The position numbers were made by a program, and so were the translations under genes. A DNA stretch of 64,000 nucleotides from a virus, in the IMG/VR virus record IMGVR_UViG_3300042898_006156, positions 1 to 64,000 of that record; one strand, written 5' to 3'. Each line of letters opens with the position of its first letter. The first letter of the stretch is position 1. Of the stretch, positions 1 through 6,277 are shown piece by piece. The notes under the pieces were generated by a model. The model did not search any database, was not told the DNA's origin, and saw only the letters and a program-made list of their open reading frames with translations.

Positions 1-241
1 TTTTATAATCAATTGGCTTTGATTTTTTTTCAAACGATGTAAGTTTCTTATTCTTAATAATCCAACGTCCTACTAATTCACCAGCCGGATTCTCATTGTC
101 TGCTACATAAATAGCACAATAGTCATTGTTGTAAGCCCTTGATAGGATATATTCTTTGGCTTCCTTAAGGGTCTTCTCAGTGCCAATAGGTCTAGTGCTG
201 TTAGGGTCTTGACCAAGAATCATTCTGTATACTTTGCTCAT
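1..241 (-). CDS. Hypothetical protein, 3' end cut by window edge
   Basis: An open frame runs from an ATG at 239-241 to the left edge without a stop, giving at least 80 residues that begin MSKVYRMILGQD. It contains a short helical stretch (KTLKEAKEYILSRAY) and a strand-rich segment ending GRWIIKNKKL. I do not recognise a family. A near-consensus promoter ends six bases before the ATG, so the start is well supported and the mRNA would be leaderless. Confidence 0.7.
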   Translation of the reverse strand, partial: MSKVYRMILGQDPNSTRPIGTEKTLKEAKEYILSRAYNNDYCAIYVADNENPAGELVGRWIIKNKKLTSFEKKSKPIDYK

Positions 242-247
242 AGGGTT

Positions 248-275
248 AGTATATCATATTGTATATACTATGCAA
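248..275 (-). promoter_or_regulatory. Sigma70-like promoter, leaderless position
   Basis: Read on the minus strand: TTGCAT, 16-base spacer, TATACT with an upstream TGA (extended -10), then six bases to the ATG at 241. Transcription would start at or within a base or two of the start codon. There is no room for a Shine-Dalgarno sequence. Confidence 0.7.
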
Positions 276-290
276 GAAAAATAAATTTAT

Positions 291-334
291 TTGACAAAAT
301 TTCAAAGGTCTGGTAAAAACCAGACCTAAAGATA
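291..334 (+). repeat. TTGACA-palindrome element, copy 1
   Basis: TTGACA at 291-296, then AGGTCTGG (306-313), a six-base loop and CCAGACCT (320-327), then AAAGATA. Three more copies occur at 1041, 2015 and 3227 with the same 15-base offset between TTGACA and the palindrome. The palindrome loop sits where a -10 box would be at 17-base spacing. It lies just behind the 3' end of a minus-strand gene. Confidence 0.75.
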
Positions 335-363
335 AATCTCAAGTTTTTTTCTTGAGATTTATC
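331..363 (-). terminator. Hairpin, probable terminator
   Basis: A 13-base perfect inverted repeat, GATAAATCTCAAG and its complement, around seven T residues, directly downstream of the minus-strand gene ending at 373. The T-tract after the stem is weak, so this is a probable rather than certain intrinsic terminator. Confidence 0.5.
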
Positions 364-372
364 TTATTTATA

Positions 373-699
373 TTATGAAAGTTTAGATGATTGGCAAATG
401 ATGCACTTACCAATAATGCCTACTTCATTAGTACCGTATGCCTCTTGATACATATTTGTGGCAATCATATTTACTACAGGATGTGCCTTGTACAAAGCCT
501 CTTCATCACAAATGAGAATCATATCATCCTTAAGGTTCACCACCTCAATCATTTCGCAGTCTAATGCCTCATATAGCGAATCAAGCGTAAACTCACCCTT
601 GTATTCATAAACGTCTGAATTAGTATTGATAACAAATGACTTGCCAGAATTAATCTGCTCGTTCATTACATTCAAAGCCAACAATGGAAGTCCAATCAT
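373..699 (-). CDS. Hypothetical protein, 108 aa
   Basis: The protein begins MIGLPLLALNVMNEQINSGK and ends in GIIGKCIICQSSKLS, with a C-x2-C pair near the C-terminus. No family is recognised. The start is supported by a Shine-Dalgarno GAGGT seven bases upstream and a promoter at 723-750; unlike its neighbours this gene has a 23-base leader. It is a stand-alone gene followed by a hairpin. Confidence 0.75.
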   Translation of the reverse strand: MIGLPLLALNVMNEQINSGKSFVINTNSDVYEYKGEFTLDSLYEALDCEMIEVVNLKDDMILICDEEALYKAHPVVNMIATNMYQEAYGTNEVGIIGKCIICQSSKLS

Positions 700-722
700 T
701 CTCTTACCTCACTTACAAGAAT

Positions 723-750
723 AGTATATCATCAATTATATACTGTGCAA
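723..750 (-). promoter_or_regulatory. Sigma70-like promoter
   Basis: On the minus strand TTGCAC, 16-base spacer, TGA-TATACT. It differs by only a few bases from the promoters at 248, 2755 and 3595, but here a 23-base leader with a GAGGT ribosome site separates it from the ATG at 699. Confidence 0.7.
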
Positions 751-774
751 GAAAATAAATTTATTAAATAATCC

Positions 775-803
775 TTGCAATACTATATACCAGATGGTAT
801 ATT
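775..803 (+). promoter_or_regulatory. Sigma70-like promoter, leaderless position
   Basis: TTGCAA (775-780), 17-base spacer, TATATT (798-803) with TGG in front, then six bases to the ATG at 810. Confidence 0.7.
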
Positions 804-809
804 ATTGGT

Positions 810-998
810 ATGAACGAAATGCAAACAGCCACAGCCTATAACATCGAAGCCGGTATGCAAAAAGCATATGTGATGATTCTCCACAGAATCATCAAGAATA
901 GCATCAAGAATAAATTTGTTCTTGCTGAGGCAGACAATATACTTGAAATGTCAAACACTGCCTATGACCGTGCAAAAGCCAAAGCGATGGAGATGTAG
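810..998 (+). CDS. Hypothetical protein, 62 aa, helical
   Basis: A small, predicted all-helical protein (MNEMQTATAYNIEAGMQKAY...), rich in A, K and M, ending in TAG. No family recognised. The start is fixed by a promoter whose -10 box ends six bases before the ATG. It converges on the gene at 1144-1338. Confidence 0.7.
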   Translation: MNEMQTATAYNIEAGMQKAYVMILHRIIKNSIKNKFVLAEADNILEMSNTAYDRAKAKAMEM

Positions 999-1040
999 AC
1001 TCTACCATACTTCCTAAATTTTGTCAAGTAAAAAAATTAT

Positions 1041-1084
1041 TTGACAAGATTTTTTAGGTACGGTATTTACCGTACCTAAAGATA
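1041..1084 (+). repeat. TTGACA-palindrome element, copy 2
   Basis: TTGACA at 1041, AGGTACGG (1056-1063), TATTTA loop, CCGTACCT (1070-1077), AAGATA. The TATTTA loop is exactly 17 bases from TTGACA. It lies between convergent genes, 60 bases behind the end of the minus-strand gene at 1144. Confidence 0.75.
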
Positions 1085-1110
1085 GATTGCAAAAAAATAT
1101 TTAAATAAAT

Positions 1111-1134
1111 ATACCTTGACAAATGTCAAGGTAT
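1111..1134. terminator. Hairpin between convergent genes
   Basis: An 11-base inverted repeat (ATACCTTGACA / TGTCAAGGTAT) with almost no loop, followed on the minus strand by an A/T-rich tract. Probable terminator for the gene at 1144-1338. Confidence 0.45.
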
Positions 1135-1143
1135 ATGATCAGC

Positions 1144-1338
1144 CTACCACTCTTGGTAGGATTGATCCCTGTCCCATTCTTCAAGGGCAGATTCTGTTGC
1201 ATCTTGTAGCAGATCTGCAAGGGACATTGTAGGATTCTGTTTTACCAGATCCTTCAACTCACTGACAACGTATCCTTTGAATGCTGGATCGCCTTCGACG
1301 TTGTCGCTTACGAATTGGGAGATTGTAGTGTTTTCCAT
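1144..1338 (-). CDS. Hypothetical protein, 64 aa
   Basis: Acidic small protein starting MENTTISQFVSDNVEGDPAFK, with a predicted helical C-terminal half (LADLLQDATESALEEWDRD). Its first five residues, MENTT, are shared with the next gene (1428-1895, MENTTMQLW), which suggests that the two promoter-start cassettes duplicated together. No function is recognised. The promoter at 1345-1373 ends six bases before the ATG. Confidence 0.7.
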   Translation of the reverse strand: MENTTISQFVSDNVEGDPAFKGYVVSELKDLVKQNPTMSLADLLQDATESALEEWDRDQSYQEW

Positions 1339-1344
1339 ACCTGT

Positions 1345-1373
1345 ATATTATCCTGTTTTATATCACTTTGCAA
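1345..1373 (-). promoter_or_regulatory. Sigma70-like promoter, leaderless position
   Basis: On the minus strand TTGCAA, 17-base spacer, TAATAT, six bases, ATG at 1338. Confidence 0.7.
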
Positions 1374-1427
1374 TACTAAAAATAAATATAATTATCCCTA
1401 AACTTTCATCAAGGGATATGGTAGAGG

Positions 1428-1895
1428 CTAGGCAAACCGTTTTGCCATACAGTCTACAAAGTAGCTACGCTCTGCTTCAAGGTCACCAGATGAGATGAGG
1501 TTTTTGATAGCATTCTCAGGTGTATCAAAGCACACGTTTTGATGTACTACAATGTGAGCCGTCATAGCACTTTTCATCTCATAACGGCGCAAGACATACA
1601 GTTGGTTATGGTTTTGCTGTTTTCTACCGGAAGCGTAAGGGGAAAAGTATAAACCTTCTTCCATACCATCCTTCAACTTGGTGAATGCCATAGCCTTGCC
1701 TACAGAATTGAATCTTTCCATGTAGTACATGAAGGTGTCTACGATACCTTCATAGGCGTAAACGTAGAGGGTGTTTGCGTCCCAAGCGCATCCAACACAG
1801 TCCTGACCGTTGGCGGTCTTACCGAAGAACAGAACCTTGACCGACGATGACTGGAAGCCCTTGACTTCCCAGAGTTGCATAGTAGTGTTTTCCAT
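1428..1895 (-). CDS. Hypothetical protein, 155 aa
   Basis: Begins MENTTMQLWEVKGFQSSSVK, with alternating strand-like segments (VKVLFFGKTANGQDCVGCAWDANTLYVYAYEG) and a helical C-terminus. No family is recognised. The start is set by the promoter at 1902-1930. A short hairpin (TATCCCT ... AGGGATA, about 1398-1423) sits downstream. This gene lacks the palindromic element found behind four other genes in this block. Confidence 0.75.
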   Translation of the reverse strand: MENTTMQLWEVKGFQSSSVKVLFFGKTANGQDCVGCAWDANTLYVYAYEGIVDTFMYYMERFNSVGKAMAFTKLKDGMEEGLYFSPYASGRKQQNHNQLYVLRRYEMKSAMTAHIVVHQNVCFDTPENAIKNLISSGDLEAERSYFVDCMAKRFA

Positions 1896-1901
1896 GACTA
1901 C

Positions 1902-1930
1902 ATATTACAGCATAATATAGCACATTGCAA
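1902..1930 (-). promoter_or_regulatory. Sigma70-like promoter, leaderless position
   Basis: On the minus strand TTGCAA, 17-base spacer, TAATAT, six bases, ATG at 1895. The hexamers are identical to the promoter at 1345. Confidence 0.7.
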
Positions 1931-2014
1931 TACTTATTTAGTTATTAACTAAAAACAATTATTTTCTTGACAACGGATCGGATCTATGGTAGTGATCCAG
2001 GCCAAAGAATTTGT

Positions 2015-2058
2015 TTGACAAAATTTTATAGGTACGGTATTTACCGTACCTTAAGATA
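2015..2058 (+). repeat. TTGACA-palindrome element, copy 3
   Basis: TTGACA at 2015, AGGTACGG (2030-2037), TATTTA loop, CCGTACCT-type arm (2044-2051), AAGATA. It is 39 bases behind the end of the minus-strand gene at 2097. Confidence 0.75.
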
Positions 2059-2073
2059 ATTGACAATAAAAAA

Positions 2074-2091
2074 TTCCCCATTTCTGGGGAA
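2074..2091 (-). terminator. Intrinsic terminator
   Basis: TTCCCCA, a four-base loop and TGGGGAA, followed on the minus strand by TTTTTTA. It ends the two-gene unit 2748-2097. Confidence 0.7.
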
Positions 2092-2096
2092 CTTTT

Positions 2097-2441
2097 TTAC
2101 TTTGCGTAGTCAGTGCTTTGTCTGGTAGTTCTTGCAAATATATCAGCAACTTTGAACGCTTCAGACAAATATGTATGAATTGCGCTAGTTAATGACAAAG
2201 ATGAAATGTAGCTAGCAGTGAGGGATTTGATTGGCATAGTATATTTCAATTCTGTTTCATCATTGAGAAAATGATATACGTCTGCTTCAATAGCATCCAT
2301 AGTTGGACTTACAACTATATCAATAACACCATTGCTATGTGTTACGCTTAAGACTATGTCTTTTTGACCAAATTCCATGACTTGCTTTACGAATTCTTCG
2401 GTCGTGTCAACTGTCTTGAAACCTTGCTTAGAGAACAACAT
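2097..2441 (-). CDS. Hypothetical protein, 114 aa
   Basis: Starts MLFSKQGFKTVDTTEEFVKQ at 2441; an in-frame upstream ATG at 2504 is less likely because it would bury the gene deep in its neighbour. The chosen start has GGAAAG upstream and overlaps the stop of the preceding membrane-protein gene by 14 bases, so the two are probably co-transcribed. The sequence looks alpha/beta and soluble. No family recognised. Confidence 0.65.
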   Translation of the reverse strand: MLFSKQGFKTVDTTEEFVKQVMEFGQKDIVLSVTHSNGVIDIVVSPTMDAIEADVYHFLNDETELKYTMPIKSLTASYISSLSLTSAIHTYLSEAFKVADIFARTTRQSTDYAK

Positions 2442-2748
2442 ATTTGTATTGCTTCTTTCCTTGTAACTCTCTAGATGATTGTACCATAACCATCCAAATA
2501 CCACACAATAAACCTACACCAGCAAGACATCCTACAAACATCATAGTAGTGTGAATGTTGCCACCCAAGATGTATTCAATTATCATAGCAATTGGAGTGA
2601 GCAACAAAACACTACAAGCCATAACAGAAATGCATTCAAGCAATGTATATAATGCTTTTGGCATATGCTTTGTAATCTGCCAAAAAGCCACGATGCCACC
2701 AGTGTAAATTACTACCTGCATCACTCTGTGTAATATCTCTTCGTTCAT
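2428..2748 (-). CDS. Small integral membrane protein, 106 aa
   Basis: Three to four hydrophobic segments are visible: about residues 9-24 (VMQVVIYTGGIVAFW), 36-60 (LECISVMACSVLLLTPIAMI) and 68-90 (TTMMFVGCLAGVGLLCGIWM). The C-terminal tail is basic. No family is recognised; an inner-membrane role such as exclusion or lysis control is possible but unproven. First gene of a two-gene unit with its own leaderless-type promoter. Confidence 0.75.
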   Translation of the reverse strand: MNEEILHRVMQVVIYTGGIVAFWQITKHMPKALYTLLECISVMACSVLLLTPIAMIIEYILGGNIHTTMMFVGCLAGVGLLCGIWMVMVQSSRELQGKKQYKYVVL

Positions 2749-2754
2749 AACAGT

Positions 2755-2782
2755 AGTATATCACAAAAGATATACTTGTCAA
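2755..2782 (-). promoter_or_regulatory. Sigma70-like promoter, leaderless position
   Basis: On the minus strand TTGACA, 16-base spacer, TGA-TATACT, six bases, ATG at 2748. This is the closest to consensus in the block. Confidence 0.75.
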
Positions 2783-2796
2783 ATTTAAAAAATTAC

Positions 2797-2824
2797 TTGC
2801 GAGACATAGTGTAGGTGATATAAT
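2797..2824 (+). promoter_or_regulatory. Sigma70-like promoter with extended -10
   Basis: TTGCGA (2797-2802), 16-base spacer ending TGA, TATAAT (2819-2824). It is back-to-back with the promoter at 2755-2782. It drives the gene at 2851 through a 26-base leader containing AAGGAG at 2838-2843. Confidence 0.7.
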
Positions 2825-2850
2825 TAGACATCGAACCAAGGAGTTTGGAA

Positions 2851-3192
2851 ATGACAAAAAAAGAAGTTATCACGATGTTTATGAATGCAGTAGGACAATA
2901 CACCACTGCAATTGACAAGACCGCAGATTCTAATATCAATTACAGGAAGAGTGTTTATGCTCTTGAAGATGCTGTAAACCTTATCTATCGTGAAGTAGAC
3001 CCAAAAGAACTGGGTAGCAATGCAGAATCCCGTAATGCTAAGGTTTCTGAAAAGACACAAGATTTGATTTATGCAAAGCGTGAAGCAGAATTTCTCTTGG
3101 AAACTGCTCGTGCTAATGAATCACGAATCAAAGCTGAAGTAGACCAAATCAAGTACATCATCCGTGCGCTTGAAGTAAAAGAAGAAGCATAA
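2851..3192 (+). CDS. Coiled-coil protein, 113 aa
   Basis: Starts MTKKEVITMFMNAVGQYTTA at the ATG placed seven bases after AAGGAG; a TTG six bases upstream is less likely. The second half (about residues 55-112) has heptad-like spacing and high K/E content, suggesting a coiled coil. No enzyme motif is seen. Monocistronic, ended by a strong terminator. Confidence 0.75.
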   Translation: MTKKEVITMFMNAVGQYTTAIDKTADSNINYRKSVYALEDAVNLIYREVDPKELGSNAESRNAKVSEKTQDLIYAKREAEFLLETARANESRIKAEVDQIKYIIRALEVKEEA

Positions 3193-3196
3193 TCAA

Positions 3197-3224
3197 AAAG
3201 GGGGTTGAAAAACCCCCTTTTTTT
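3197..3224 (+). terminator. Intrinsic terminator
   Basis: AAAGGGGGTT, GAAA loop, AACCCCCTTT and further T residues, four bases after the stop at 3192. Confidence 0.85.
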
Positions 3225-3226
3225 AT

Positions 3227-3269
3227 TTGACAAAATTTTTTAGGTATGGTTTTACCATACCTATAGATA
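3227..3269 (+). repeat. TTGACA-palindrome element, copy 4
   Basis: TTGACA at 3227, AGGTATGG (3242-3249), five-base loop, CCATACCT (3255-3262), TAGATA. The arms carry compensating changes relative to copies 2 and 3 (AGGTACGG), so the pairing rather than the sequence is conserved. Confidence 0.75.
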
Positions 3270-3300
3270 TATCCCAAGAATTTTTCTTGGGATATATCTA
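3264..3300 (-). terminator. Long hairpin, probable terminator
   Basis: A 15-base or longer inverted repeat (TAGATATATCCCAAG and complement) around an A/T loop, right behind the stop of the minus-strand gene at 3307. Confidence 0.5.
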
Positions 3301-3306
3301 TGTAAG

Positions 3307-3588
3307 TTATGAACAGTAGATTTCGCCTTCTTCGTCAAATCCACAGTCAATAGCATACTGGACATCATCACCACCAGTAATAGTATAGGTGATTGACACT
3401 ACTAGTTTCTTGAAAAACCCTTGGGCGTAATTATTCTTAATCATTTCAAGGGTTCTATGAGCAATATCATTCAAATCTTCCCAAGAAAATGGCTTACCTA
3501 CCCAGCTATTAGGGGTTTCAGAACTTGTCTCGCCCTGAATATGACGTGCGCTGACTTCTACTTTTTTAATAAGGTATGTTGTTTCCAT
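3307..3588 (-). CDS. Hypothetical protein, 93 aa
   Basis: Begins METTYLIKKVEVSARHIQGE and ends in CGFDEEGEIYCS. The central part (FKKLVVSITYTITGGDDVQYAI) is strand-rich. No family recognised. The promoter at 3595-3622 fixes the start. Confidence 0.7.
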   Translation of the reverse strand: METTYLIKKVEVSARHIQGETSSETPNSWVGKPFSWEDLNDIAHRTLEMIKNNYAQGFFKKLVVSITYTITGGDDVQYAIDCGFDEEGEIYCS

Positions 3589-3594
3589 ACCGTC

Positions 3595-3622
3595 AGTATA
3601 TCATATTGTGTATACCTGTCAA
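3595..3622 (-). promoter_or_regulatory. Sigma70-like promoter, leaderless position
   Basis: On the minus strand TTGACA, 16-base spacer, TGA-TATACT, six bases, ATG at 3588. It overlaps the divergent control region of the gene at 3642, where TATAAA lies six bases before the ATG. Confidence 0.75.
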
Positions 3623-3641
3623 GATATTTTATAAATATATT

Positions 3642-3920
3642 ATGAATAATGCAGAACCAGAACTATACCCTGTTGATTTTTTAAATATGATATTTGACGT
3701 GTGGATATATGTTAACCCGCTTACTGGAAAACACGCAAAAACTACAAAGGATGGTAAACTTGCTGTATTCCTAAATGAAGACATAGGTAGGAGCTGGGAA
3801 ACAATTTCTACAGCGTTAAAAGGTATGGTAGGATATAAAGCTACTTGGGATGAAATGATAGAAATTTCTACTAAGCAGACAGGGGGACAATATGAACTAT
3901 TTACTACTCATAATAACTAA
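3642..3920 (+). CDS. Hypothetical protein, 92 aa
   Basis: Starts MNNAEPELYPVDFLNMIFDV; the open frame extends upstream but the ATG at 3642 follows TATAAA by six bases. The middle (LNEDIGRSWETISTALKGMVGYKATWDEMIEI) looks like a helical DNA-binding-type bundle, but I cannot name a family. The 3' end overlaps the small membrane peptide at 3892. Confidence 0.6.
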   Translation: MNNAEPELYPVDFLNMIFDVWIYVNPLTGKHAKTTKDGKLAVFLNEDIGRSWETISTALKGMVGYKATWDEMIEISTKQTGGQYELFTTHNN

Positions 3921-3999
3921 TTTCTTATGTTTATGTATGTTGATGTGGTTGTGTATATTTACGTATATGGTATGGAAGAATGGCAAAGATAATAAATAA
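3892..3999 (+). CDS. Membrane peptide, 35 aa
   Basis: Frame from the ATG at 3892 to TAA at 3997. About 27 hydrophobic residues (MNYLLLIITNFLCLCMLMWL...) are followed by a basic tail KNGKDNK, giving a one-pass topology. A G-run (AGGGGG) upstream can serve as ribosome site. It overlaps the genes on both sides, which suggests translational coupling. Confidence 0.5.
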   Translation: MNYLLLIITNFLCLCMLMWLCIFTYMVWKNGKDNK

Positions 4000-4339
4000 G
4001 ACGGATCACGTTATAGCATTGATGATAGATGGATCTTGGCAGACAATTATGCCCCAAGGTTTATCTTGTAAGTTAGTAGGTGATAAGCTAGAACCTATAG
4101 TGAAGGATGGTATACAATTTAATCCTATACGTTATGATCGTGTAGTACAATTACCAGATAGAGCTAAGGGTACTATTATCATTGTAGAGAAAGAAGTAGC
4201 CTTGTTCTTATGGAAGAGTAGTTGTAGAGAAGATGTCTGTTATTTAGATCACCCTATTGTTAGAGATGATAAGTATACTAGTCTTGCTGCTTTGAGCTTA
4301 GTATGTATGAGTGAAGCATTAGTACGTTATTGTTTGTAA
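3980..4339 (+). CDS. Hypothetical protein, 119 aa
   Basis: Starts MAKIINKTDHVIALMIDGSW and overlaps the end of the upstream peptide gene by 20 bases. Predicted strand-rich N-terminal half, then a helical cysteine-containing C-terminus (CREDVCYLDHPIV...). No family recognised. Last gene of a three-gene overlapping unit. Confidence 0.65.
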   Translation: MAKIINKTDHVIALMIDGSWQTIMPQGLSCKLVGDKLEPIVKDGIQFNPIRYDRVVQLPDRAKGTIIIVEKEVALFLWKSSCREDVCYLDHPIVRDDKYTSLAALSLVCMSEALVRYCL

Positions 4340-4878
4340 GATTTATCTATTGTTTTTTTCTAGAGACTGGTAGGGGGGTATATTAGAATAATCGTTGGGT
4401 TCCCGCTACCCCCCGTCTTAAAAAAGGCCATATGTGAAGAAATCGTGAGCTATATTTTGGGGCAAGGGTAGGGGGGCTTTAGGTTTTTCTGTTTTCCCCT
4501 AGATATAACCATCCTTTTTGCCCTAGTATATATATAAATTTTTGTAGGAATATTCTTGCCCGGTAATTTGTGGGTGAAGGGTAGGGGGTAGGAAGAAAAA
4601 ACAGTTTTGCCCAGGGATTAGGTATCTTTTTTGCCCTGTTATATATATTAAATTTTCTCCCCTACATTTTGGCCCAGGATTGTTGGGGGGCTTATAATTT
4701 TTGGCTTGTCCTAAAATTATCACCATCCTTTTTGTTTTGGTATTGGTATATATTTTTTGGGCCAATATTTTCTGATAAATATTCTGACAAAGATTTTATA
4801 ATCTTTGTTATTTTTTTGTCAGAGTTTTATCAGATTTTAGGGGAGACAGTTTGTTAATCTTGATTGTATAAGATTTAA
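4340..4878. repeat. G-run and AT-tract noncoding region with imperfect repeats
   Basis: No convincing gene lies in these 539 bases. The plus strand is rich in G and T, with G-runs GGTAGGGGGG (4369), GGGTAGGGGGG (4466), GGGTAGGGGG (4580) and TTGGGGGG (4682). Interleaved is a repeat of CATCCTTTTTG or TCTTTTTTG followed by CCCT and TATATATATA tracts (about 4511, 4624 and 4724). This pairing of G-runs with easily melted AT tracts is unlike any other part of the window. It could be a replication origin, a G-quadruplex regulatory region or a degenerate insertion; sequence alone does not decide. Confidence 0.6.
4771..4834. repeat. Long imperfect palindrome
   Basis: Nested inverted repeats: TCTGATAAA ... 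TTTATCAGA outside, CTGACAAAGATT ... AATCTTTG and TGTCAG inside, around a TTAT loop. It could extrude as a cruciform or form a long RNA hairpin just before the endonuclease gene. It has no proper T-tract position for a standard terminator on either strand. Confidence 0.65.
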
Positions 4879-5814
4879 ATGTCAAGAGCTATAGATTTCA
4901 GTGTTGGTGAGTTGTTGGGTAGAAATGATTTAAATAATTTTTACACGAGAGTTGAGTATGACAAATCTGGCAACATAATTTACACTCCTTTATGGGTTGA
5001 AGATGGAGAGAAAAAAGTTGTTGAATTTTCTTATCAATATATTATAGGAAATCACAATTTGGGTGTAAATAATATAGAATTATTTATTGGATTTACAAAT
5101 ACTAAATCAAATCTTTACAAATTGTGTAATCAAGCTGATAAAAACAATAAAACAATTTTAGGGTTTATGGGTAATAAGTACAAGCAGAATTTTTGGTTAG
5201 TCAAGTGTAATATTTGTGAATTTGAAACTGTTCAACATATTTCTGCATTTAAAAGATGTAAAAATTGCAGTATTTTAAAATCTCGTGATTCATTTGAACA
5301 ATTTGAAAAAAAAGCAATTAAAGCTCACGGCAATAAATATTCTTACGATGATGTAAAGTATAGTTGTAGTAAAGATAAAGTCAAAATTTTTTGCAATCGC
5401 TGTAAAAGAGTATTTTGGCAAAGACCTTCAGATCATTTATTTGGCTGTGGTTGCCCTTTTTGCAATGAATCTAAGGGTGAAAGGGCTGTTATAGCTTATT
5501 GTGTTGAAAACAATATAAGATTTGAAAAATATAAGAAATTTGATGGCTTAGTATATAAGAAGCAGTTAAATTATGATTTTTATTTTATAGATGAAAATAT
5601 ATTAGTAGAATTTGATGGTGATCATCATCGTAAGCCTGTCAATTATAATGGTGATATTGATAAGGCAAATAAAGATTTTGAAGTTAGAAAAAAAAGAGAT
5701 ATAAGAAAAAATGAGTATGCTTTAAAACATAACATCCCTCTTTTAAGAATTTCAAATATAAAGAGGGTTAAAGAAGATTTGGATAATTTCCGTGCAAATT
5801 ATAATAAACTTTAA
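4879..5814 (+). CDS. Free-standing zinc-finger endonuclease, PD-(D/E)XK/Vsr-like
   Basis: 311 aa. Two zinc-binding segments are visible: CNICEF...CKNC (about residues 109-132) and CNRCKRVF...CGCPFC (about 172-195). They are followed by a nuclease domain (about 200-300) with YDFYFID, VEFDGDHH and a late basic helix, the Asp...Glu-x-Asp-Gly-x-x-His layout of Vsr-like and EDxHD homing-type nucleases. Such free-standing enzymes spread by cutting alleles that lack them. TATAAG lies six bases before the ATG. It sits directly after the unusual repeat region, which may be its insertion flank or control region. Confidence 0.75.
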   Translation: MSRAIDFSVGELLGRNDLNNFYTRVEYDKSGNIIYTPLWVEDGEKKVVEFSYQYIIGNHNLGVNNIELFIGFTNTKSNLYKLCNQADKNNKTILGFMGNKYKQNFWLVKCNICEFETVQHISAFKRCKNCSILKSRDSFEQFEKKAIKAHGNKYSYDDVKYSCSKDKVKIFCNRCKRVFWQRPSDHLFGCGCPFCNESKGERAVIAYCVENNIRFEKYKKFDGLVYKKQLNYDFYFIDENILVEFDGDHHRKPVNYNGDIDKANKDFEVRKKRDIRKNEYALKHNIPLLRISNIKRVKEDLDNFRANYNKL

Positions 5815-5816
5815 AT

Positions 5817-5849
5817 AAAAAAGAGGGAGAATAAAATCTCCCTCTTTTT
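5817..5849. terminator. Bidirectional terminator
   Basis: AAAAAAGAGGGAGA and TCTCCCTCTTTTT form a strong stem with A/T tracts on both sides, between the convergent genes ending at 5814 and 5851. Confidence 0.85.
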
Positions 5850-5850
5850 A

Positions 5851-6207
5851 TTAGTCTCTTGGATCCCAGAATGGATTTTTTCTTTTATATTTTTCTTCTG
5901 CAATAGCCACGCCCATATTGTTTGAGAATCCATCAATCATTCTTCCTATGAGTGATTTCCATTGTGATGAATATGATTCTTTGCTTGCGCTTCCACCTTT
6001 TTCTTTATATGCTTCGAATGCTTTTTCTATGCCTTGTTCAGACATTGCTTCTTGGAGTTCTTCTTCTGAATGTTTGGTTTTCATTTTTTCCTCTTCGGCT
6101 AATTTTACCATAATTTTGGTTATAGTACTAGCTTCAAGGTAAAAATTTGAATTATCAAGTTCGTTTGCAATATTATTTAATGATGCAATAATATATTTTT
6201 TATTCAT
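5851..6207 (-). CDS. Tagged hypothetical protein, 118 aa
   Basis: Start at 6207 (MNKKYIIASLNNIANELDN), five bases after AAGGAAA; the frame extends upstream into the preceding terminator. The first 40 residues match the tag also seen at 6736, 8123 and 8852: a helix with IAxxLD, a turn, then a second helix ending KLAEEE. The rest contains the charged helix HSEEELQEAMSEQGIEKAFEAYK and ends NPFWDPRD. No enzyme motif. Likely a sorted virion or assembly component, by inference from the tag. Confidence 0.75.
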   Translation of the reverse strand: MNKKYIIASLNNIANELDNSNFYLEASTITKIMVKLAEEEKMKTKHSEEELQEAMSEQGIEKAFEAYKEKGGSASKESYSSQWKSLIGRMIDGFSNNMGVAIAEEKYKRKNPFWDPRD

Positions 6208-6225
6208 CTGTTTTTCCTTAAAAAA

Positions 6226-6259
6226 ATAAGTGGCAAAATTATGTTTTTGCCACTTATTC
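6226..6259 (-). terminator. Intrinsic terminator
   Basis: On the minus strand AATAAGTGGCAAAA, short loop, TTTTGCCACTTATT, then TTTTT. It separates the gene ending at 6278 from that starting at 6207. Confidence 0.8.
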
Positions 6260-6277
6260 AAACAAGTCTTATTTGTT

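Noticed and set aside
4523-4765. An 80-residue minus-strand reading frame in the G-run region
   Set aside because: Its composition (Pro/Asn/Lys/Tyr from G-runs and AT tracts) follows from the repeats; no ribosome site or promoter was seen.
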